Part shown: one piece after another, positions 60,316-64,000 of the stretch
How positions within the stretch are numbered: position 1 is the first letter of the stretch
How the letters are laid out: each line of letters begins with the position of its first letter
Source: Hyphomicrobiales bacterium
Lineage (GTDB): Bacteria > Pseudomonadota > Alphaproteobacteria > Rhizobiales > Beijerinckiaceae
Reading direction: 5' to 3'
Length of the DNA: 64,000 bases
Assembly: GCA_028290285.1 (NCBI GenBank)
Contig: JAQGKD010000046.1
Location: 1 to 64,000, forward strand
Notes under the pieces: model-generated
What the model saw: only the letters and a program-made list of their open reading frames with translations
Databases searched by the model: none
What the model was told of the DNA's origin: nothing
Made by a program: the position numbers and the translations under genes

Positions 60316-60340
60316 GGAACCGCCCCCCTCCGACGACGTT
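60316..60340 (+). promoter_or_regulatory. EcfG-type promoter for the PRC-barrel gene
   Basis: GGAAC (60316-60320), exactly 16 bases, CGTT (60337-60340): perfect consensus, 32 bases before the ATG. Divergent from the sRNA promoter with 27 bases between. Confidence 0.82.
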
Positions 60341-60371
60341 CCCCTGACTGCAGGCTTTCAGGAGGATCAAC

Positions 60372-60752
60372 ATGGCAACGACCACCAGCAACACACGCGA
60401 GACGCACGAGCTCATCGCCTCGGACAAGGTCGAAGGCACCGCGGTCAGGCGCCCCAATGGCGACAAGATCGGGGAAATCGAGCGCGTGATGATCGACAAG
60501 CGTTCCGGCAAGGTCGCTTATGCCGTCATGAGCTTTGGCGGTTTCCTGGGCGTCGGCGAGGATTACTATCCCGTCCCGTGGGACAAGCTGACCTATAATA
60601 CCGCCATCGACGCCTATGAACTCGACATCAGCGAAGACCGGCTGAGCGGCGCTCCGAAATATCCGGCGGGTACGGATTACGATTGGTCGCGCGAAGGCGG
60701 CGGCAAGAGCGTGAACGAATTCTACGGCACGCAGCCTTACTGGACGTTCTGA
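60372..60752 (+). CDS. PRC-barrel domain protein
   Basis: 126-aa soluble protein. PRC-barrel core 'LIASDKVEGTAVRRPNGDKIGEIERVMIDKRSGKVAYAVM' region and 'GVGEDYYPVPWDKLTYN'. Such small PRC proteins are frequent members of alphaproteobacterial general stress regulons; the molecular role is unknown. ATG 60372 has AGGAGG 7 bases upstream and an EcfG-type promoter. Monocistronic by appearance. Confidence 0.9.
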   Translation: MATTTSNTRETHELIASDKVEGTAVRRPNGDKIGEIERVMIDKRSGKVAYAVMSFGGFLGVGEDYYPVPWDKLTYNTAIDAYELDISEDRLSGAPKYPAGTDYDWSREGGGKSVNEFYGTQPYWTF

Positions 60753-60763
60753 CAGCGAGACTT

Positions 60764-60788
60764 CGTCCGGCGCGTGTGGCGCCGGACG
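60764..60788 (+). terminator. Stem-loop after the PRC-barrel gene
   Basis: CGTCCGGCGC / GCGCCGGACG with a 5-base loop, 12 bases past the stop; strong stem but no T run. Confidence 0.5.
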
Positions 60789-60850
60789 TGGACAGCCTGT
60801 CCGAGTCCAGGCACGGCCCGCGTCGCCTTGCACCTCGCAACGACGGCGAC

Positions 60851-60875
60851 GGAACCCCTTTCGGGCCACAGCGTT
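60851..60875 (+). promoter_or_regulatory. EcfG-type promoter for ku-ligD
   Basis: GGAAC (60851-60855), exactly 16 bases, CGTT (60872-60875): perfect consensus, 54 bases before the ku start. Confidence 0.8.
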
Positions 60876-60929
60876 GCTTTTCCATCAAATATTGCAGGCG
60901 TTTCTCAGTGTGTCGCGTAGGAGACGAAG

Positions 60930-61874
60930 ATGGCGCCGCGTGCGAATTGGAAGGGCTACCTCAAACTGTCGCTTGTCTCCTGTCCGGTGGCACTCTTTCC
61001 TGCTGCCAGCACGAGCGAGCGCGTCTCATTCCATCTGATCGGTGGCGAGACGCATAACCGGCTTAAACAGCAATATGTCGACTCCGTCACCGGAGATCTC
61101 GTCGAGTCGGGCGAGCGGATGCGCGGTTATGAAATCGCGAAGAACGAATATGTGCCTGTTACCGACGAAGAGCTTGGAGACGTCGCTCTGGAAAGCACGC
61201 ATACGATCGAGATAGAACAGTTCGTGCCGCGCAAGCAGGTCGATGAAGTCTATTTCGACTCGCATTATTATATCGCGCCCGACGACAAGGTCGGCGAGGA
61301 GGCCTTCGCGGTCATCCGCGAGGCCATGCGCCAGCGCGATGTCGTCGGCCTCGCCCGCGTCGTTCTCTTCCGCCGCGAGCGCATCCTGATGATCGAGCCG
61401 CGCGGCAAGGGGCTGATGGCGACCACCCTTCGCTATGACTACGAAGTGCGTGACGAGGACGCCTATTTCGACGAGATCGGCGACACGCATGTGGGCAAGG
61501 AAATGCTCGATCTCGCCAACCACATCATCGATACGAAGAAGGGAAAATTCGATCCCGCGACCTTCAAGGATCGTTATCAGGACGCGGTCGTGGATCTCAT
61601 CCGCGCCAAGCGTGCGGGCCAGCCGATCGCGGCGCCCAAGCCCAGCCGTCCGAGCAATGTCATCAACCTGATGGAGGCGCTGCGCCGCAGCGTCGACGCG
61701 GAAACGAAAGGCGAGGCCAAGGCCCCTGCCCGAGCGGCGAGCTCGACGAAACGCCGCGCACCGGCCAAGCGCGCCGAGAGCGCGAAGCCCGCACCAAAAA
61801 AGACGTCGACAAAAGCGCCTGCCAAAGGATCGTCCGCGAAAGCGAGCGCCGCCCGCAAGCGCAAAGCTGGTTGA
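60930..61874 (+). CDS. ku: Non-homologous end-joining protein Ku
   Basis: 314-aa bacterial Ku. Core features: 'ANWKGYLKLSLVSCPVALFPA', 'ERVSFHLIG', 'YVPVTDEELGDVALESTHTIEIEQFV', 'YFDSHYYIAPDD' and 'KFDPATFKDRYQDAVVDLIRAKRAG'. The last 60 residues are a Lys/Ala-rich tail, as in Ku proteins that bind DNA and LigD. GGAGACG precedes the ATG. It forms a homodimeric ring on broken DNA ends and recruits LigD, encoded 12 bases downstream. Confidence 0.96.
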   Translation: MAPRANWKGYLKLSLVSCPVALFPAASTSERVSFHLIGGETHNRLKQQYVDSVTGDLVESGERMRGYEIAKNEYVPVTDEELGDVALESTHTIEIEQFVPRKQVDEVYFDSHYYIAPDDKVGEEAFAVIREAMRQRDVVGLARVVLFRRERILMIEPRGKGLMATTLRYDYEVRDEDAYFDEIGDTHVGKEMLDLANHIIDTKKGKFDPATFKDRYQDAVVDLIRAKRAGQPIAAPKPSRPSNVINLMEALRRSVDAETKGEAKAPARAASSTKRRAPAKRAESAKPAPKKTSTKAPAKGSSAKASAARKRKAG

Positions 61875-61886
61875 GCGGAGGCGCAA

Positions 61887-64000
61887 TTGCCTGGATCTCT
61901 CGTAGCCTATCAGAAAAAGCGCAATTTCGACCTGACGTCCGAACCGCGTGGAAAAGCGGCAAAAAGCAAGACGACGCGTGTCACCAAGAAAAGCGGATTG
62001 AGTTTCGTCATCCAGAAACATGCGGCGACGCGCTTGCACTACGATTTCCGGCTGGAGCTCGATGGCGTCTTGAAGAGCTGGGCCGTCACGCGGGGACCGA
62101 GTCTCTTGCCGGGCGAAAAGCGCCTGGCCGTTCACGTCGAGGATCACCCGCTCGAATACGGCACCTTCGAGGGCACAATTCCCGCCGGCGAGTATGGCGC
62201 CGGTTCGGTCATGCTTTGGGATCAGGGGACATGGATTCCCGACGGCGATCCCCACAAGGGCTATGCCAAGGGCCATCTCGACTTCACACTGGAAGGCGAG
62301 AAGCTGCACGGCCGCTGGCATCTCGTGCGCATGCGGGGAAAGCCCGGCGAGAAGGCGGACAACTGGCTGCTCATCAAGAGCGAGGACGAGGCAGCGCGCA
62401 CCGAAGACGAGGGCGATATTCTAGAGGACATGCCGCGCTCCATTACCACGGGCCGCACCATCGAGGAGATCGGCGGCGACCGTAAGAGCCGGACATGGAA
62501 CTCGAACAAGCTTGCTTCCGTACCCGCGCCAGCCAAGGCGAGTTCGCCACGCAAGCGCGCCGCTGCGCCGCTCGATGCGCCTGCTCCCAAGGCGGCATCC
62601 AAGCGCAAGACCGCGAAGCCTGCGAAGCCGACAGCGTTCACGATACCCAAGGGCGCGAAGCGGGCTGCCCTGCCGCCTTTCGTCGAGCCTGAGCTCGCAA
62701 CACTTTCTACCAAGCCGCCAGTTGGCGTGCCCTGGCTGCACGAAGTGAAGTTCGATGGCTATCGCATGCAGGCCAGCATCAAGACCGGCAAGGTCGTGCT
62801 GCGCACGCGCAAGGGCCTAGATTGGACCGAGCGTTTCGCGCCCATTGCATCGGCACTCTCCACACTGTCGGTTGAGGCGGCGTTGCTCGATGGTGAAATT
62901 GTCGTGGAAGATGCAAGCGGCATCGCAGATTTCGCAGGGCTGCAGAAAGCCCTGAAGGACGGGAACGTCGACGAACTCGTCTATTACGCCTTCGACCTTC
63001 TGCATTTGAACGGCCATGACCTCACGACGCTGCCTCTCGACCAACGGAAGGGACTTCTTGAACAGCTGATCGGCTCGGTTTCAGGTGAGACGCACCTGCG
63101 CTACAGCGCGCATTTCGACGAGAATGGCGAGGTGATGCTGAAGCACATCTGCCAGCTCAGCGCGGAGGGTATCGTCTCGAAGAGACGCGATGCGCCGTAT
63201 CGCAGCGGGCGCGGCACCGATTGGCTGAAGTCGAAATGCGCGCACCGCCAGGAGTTCGTCATCGTCGGGTTCGTGCCCTCCACGGCCGCGAGCAAGTCGA
63301 TCGGCTCTCTTGTCGTCGGCTATTACGACAACAAGACACTCGTGCATGCGGGCCGTGTCGGCACCGGGTTTTCAGGCGAACTCGCCAAGCAGCTATATCG
63401 CGATCTCGCAGCAGACAAGATTCAGAAGAGCCCGATGATCAAAGACGTTCCGGCAGAGGCGCGAAAGAACGTCGTCTGGGTTACCCCAACGCGGGTCGGC
63501 GAGGTCGAATTCCGCGGCTGGACCGGCGGAGGATTGCTGCGGCAGGCTTCGTTCAAAGGGCTTCGTGAGGACAAGGACCCGCAGGAAATCATGCGCGAGG
63601 AACCAAGTGTGAGCCCTCAGGGCGAGAAGGCCGAAACCAAGACTCCACGCAGTCGACCTAGCAACGTTCGGCTGACGCATCCCGATCGTGTTCTCTGGCC
63701 GGAGGCCGGCATTACGAAGGAAGCGCTCGCCGACTATTACACAATGGTCTGGCCGCGGATCGAAAAGCATGTCACGGGACGTCCGCTGGCCCTCGTGCGC
63801 TGCCCCACTGGAATCGCGCATTGCTTCTTCCAGAAGCATGTCTGGGACGGCATGTCCGAAGGGATCGTCGAGGTGAACGACCCGGGCGACAAGGAAAAAC
63901 TCGTTGCAGTTTCGTCGCTCTCCGGACTGCTCGGGCTCGTGCAGGCGAGCGTGCTGGAGATTCACCCCTGGGGTGCGACGGCCGACGATCTCGAGCGGCC
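61887..64000 (+). CDS. ligD: ATP-dependent DNA ligase LigD, partial
   Basis: The visible 704 codons run off the right edge. Order: 3'-phosphoesterase domain (about 30-190, 'HYDFRLELDG' at 51-60, 'VHVEDHPLEYGTFEG'). Then a Lys/Ala/Pro-rich linker. Then the ligase domain with adenylated Lys288 in 'EVKFDGYRM', 'LLDGEIVVEDASG' and 'AEGIVSKRRDAPYR'. Then the start of the polymerase domain ('LTHPDRVLWPEAGITKEALADYY'). PE-LIG-POL is the Pseudomonas-like order. TTG 61887 has GGAGG 5 bases upstream; no ATG fits. Co-transcribed with ku and likely stress-induced. Confidence 0.93.
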   Translation, partial: MPGSLVAYQKKRNFDLTSEPRGKAAKSKTTRVTKKSGLSFVIQKHAATRLHYDFRLELDGVLKSWAVTRGPSLLPGEKRLAVHVEDHPLEYGTFEGTIPAGEYGAGSVMLWDQGTWIPDGDPHKGYAKGHLDFTLEGEKLHGRWHLVRMRGKPGEKADNWLLIKSEDEAARTEDEGDILEDMPRSITTGRTIEEIGGDRKSRTWNSNKLASVPAPAKASSPRKRAAAPLDAPAPKAASKRKTAKPAKPTAFTIPKGAKRAALPPFVEPELATLSTKPPVGVPWLHEVKFDGYRMQASIKTGKVVLRTRKGLDWTERFAPIASALSTLSVEAALLDGEIVVEDASGIADFAGLQKALKDGNVDELVYYAFDLLHLNGHDLTTLPLDQRKGLLEQLIGSVSGETHLRYSAHFDENGEVMLKHICQLSAEGIVSKRRDAPYRSGRGTDWLKSKCAHRQEFVIVGFVPSTAASKSIGSLVVGYYDNKTLVHAGRVGTGFSGELAKQLYRDLAADKIQKSPMIKDVPAEARKNVVWVTPTRVGEVEFRGWTGGGLLRQASFKGLREDKDPQEIMREEPSVSPQGEKAETKTPRSRPSNVRLTHPDRVLWPEAGITKEALADYYTMVWPRIEKHVTGRPLALVRCPTGIAHCFFQKHVWDGMSEGIVEVNDPGDKEKLVAVSSLSGLLGLVQASVLEIHPWGATADDLER

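Noticed and set aside
1-64000. CRISPR arrays, insertion sequences or prophage genes
   Set aside because: No regularly spaced repeats, transposases, integrases or phage structural genes were seen in any frame.

Overview
The window is high-GC alphaproteobacterial DNA, most likely from an order Hyphomicrobiales (Rhizobiales) chromosome. The evidence is the set of lineage-typical loci: gcrA, an argD-argF-hslO operon, phoR/pst/phoU/phoB, a PhyR-NepR-EcfG general stress locus, ku/ligD, an Omp25/31-type porin, and interspersed palindromic repeats of the CTTCTCCC...GGGAGAAG type. The genus cannot be named from the sequence alone. No tRNA, rRNA, CRISPR array, insertion sequence or prophage was seen.

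Layout. 1-2941: an EmrB/EmrA-type drug efflux pair with a MarR regulator. 3355-6890: an outer-membrane porin, three small hypotheticals (one DUF1810), a lytic transglycosylase with a SPOR-like tail, and a 2'-5' RNA ligase-like protein. 7081-9826: a two-subunit molybdenum hydroxylase (iorA/iorB type). 9920-11628: two half-size permeases and an unknown alpha/beta protein. 11808-30948: a catabolic and transport island. It holds a Rieske oxygenase with its own ferredoxin and reductase, an IclR regulator, a dihydroxyphthalate-decarboxylase-like protein, two solute-binding protein/bicupin pairs, a ferric-type ABC transporter, and two EutA-like reactivase ATPases with no ethanolamine ammonia-lyase in sight. 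It ends with a proline iminopeptidase and a NitT/TauT-type ABC pair. This island is the best candidate for an undescribed metabolic system.

31201-41875 is mostly housekeeping: hslO-argF-argD, gcrA behind a cluster of GANTC methylation sites, then phoR-pstSCAB-phoU-phoB with a perfect Pho box. 42002-46531 carries a PPK2 polyphosphate kinase, an LPG-synthase-like membrane protein and a YfhO-like protein. 46560-52405 holds a GTP-cyclohydrolase-II-like RibA with a degenerate RibB part, a RibD-type reductase, a cytochrome b561, and an operon of zincless MDR dehydrogenase, PTPS/QueD-like protein, glycosyltransferase and methyltransferase. Together these look like a pterin or flavin-like biosynthesis set. 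52494-56351 is an opgH glucan synthase operon with a secreted protein and a DUF1624 membrane protein, followed by fumC.

57831-64000 is a general stress response island. It carries ecfG-nepR divergent from phyR, a DUF3309 micro-protein, a candidate GsrN-like small RNA, a PRC-barrel protein, ku and ligD (cut by the window end). Six sites matching the EcfG promoter GGAAC-N16/17-CGTT precede these units, so the regulator and its output, including end-joining repair, appear wired together locally.
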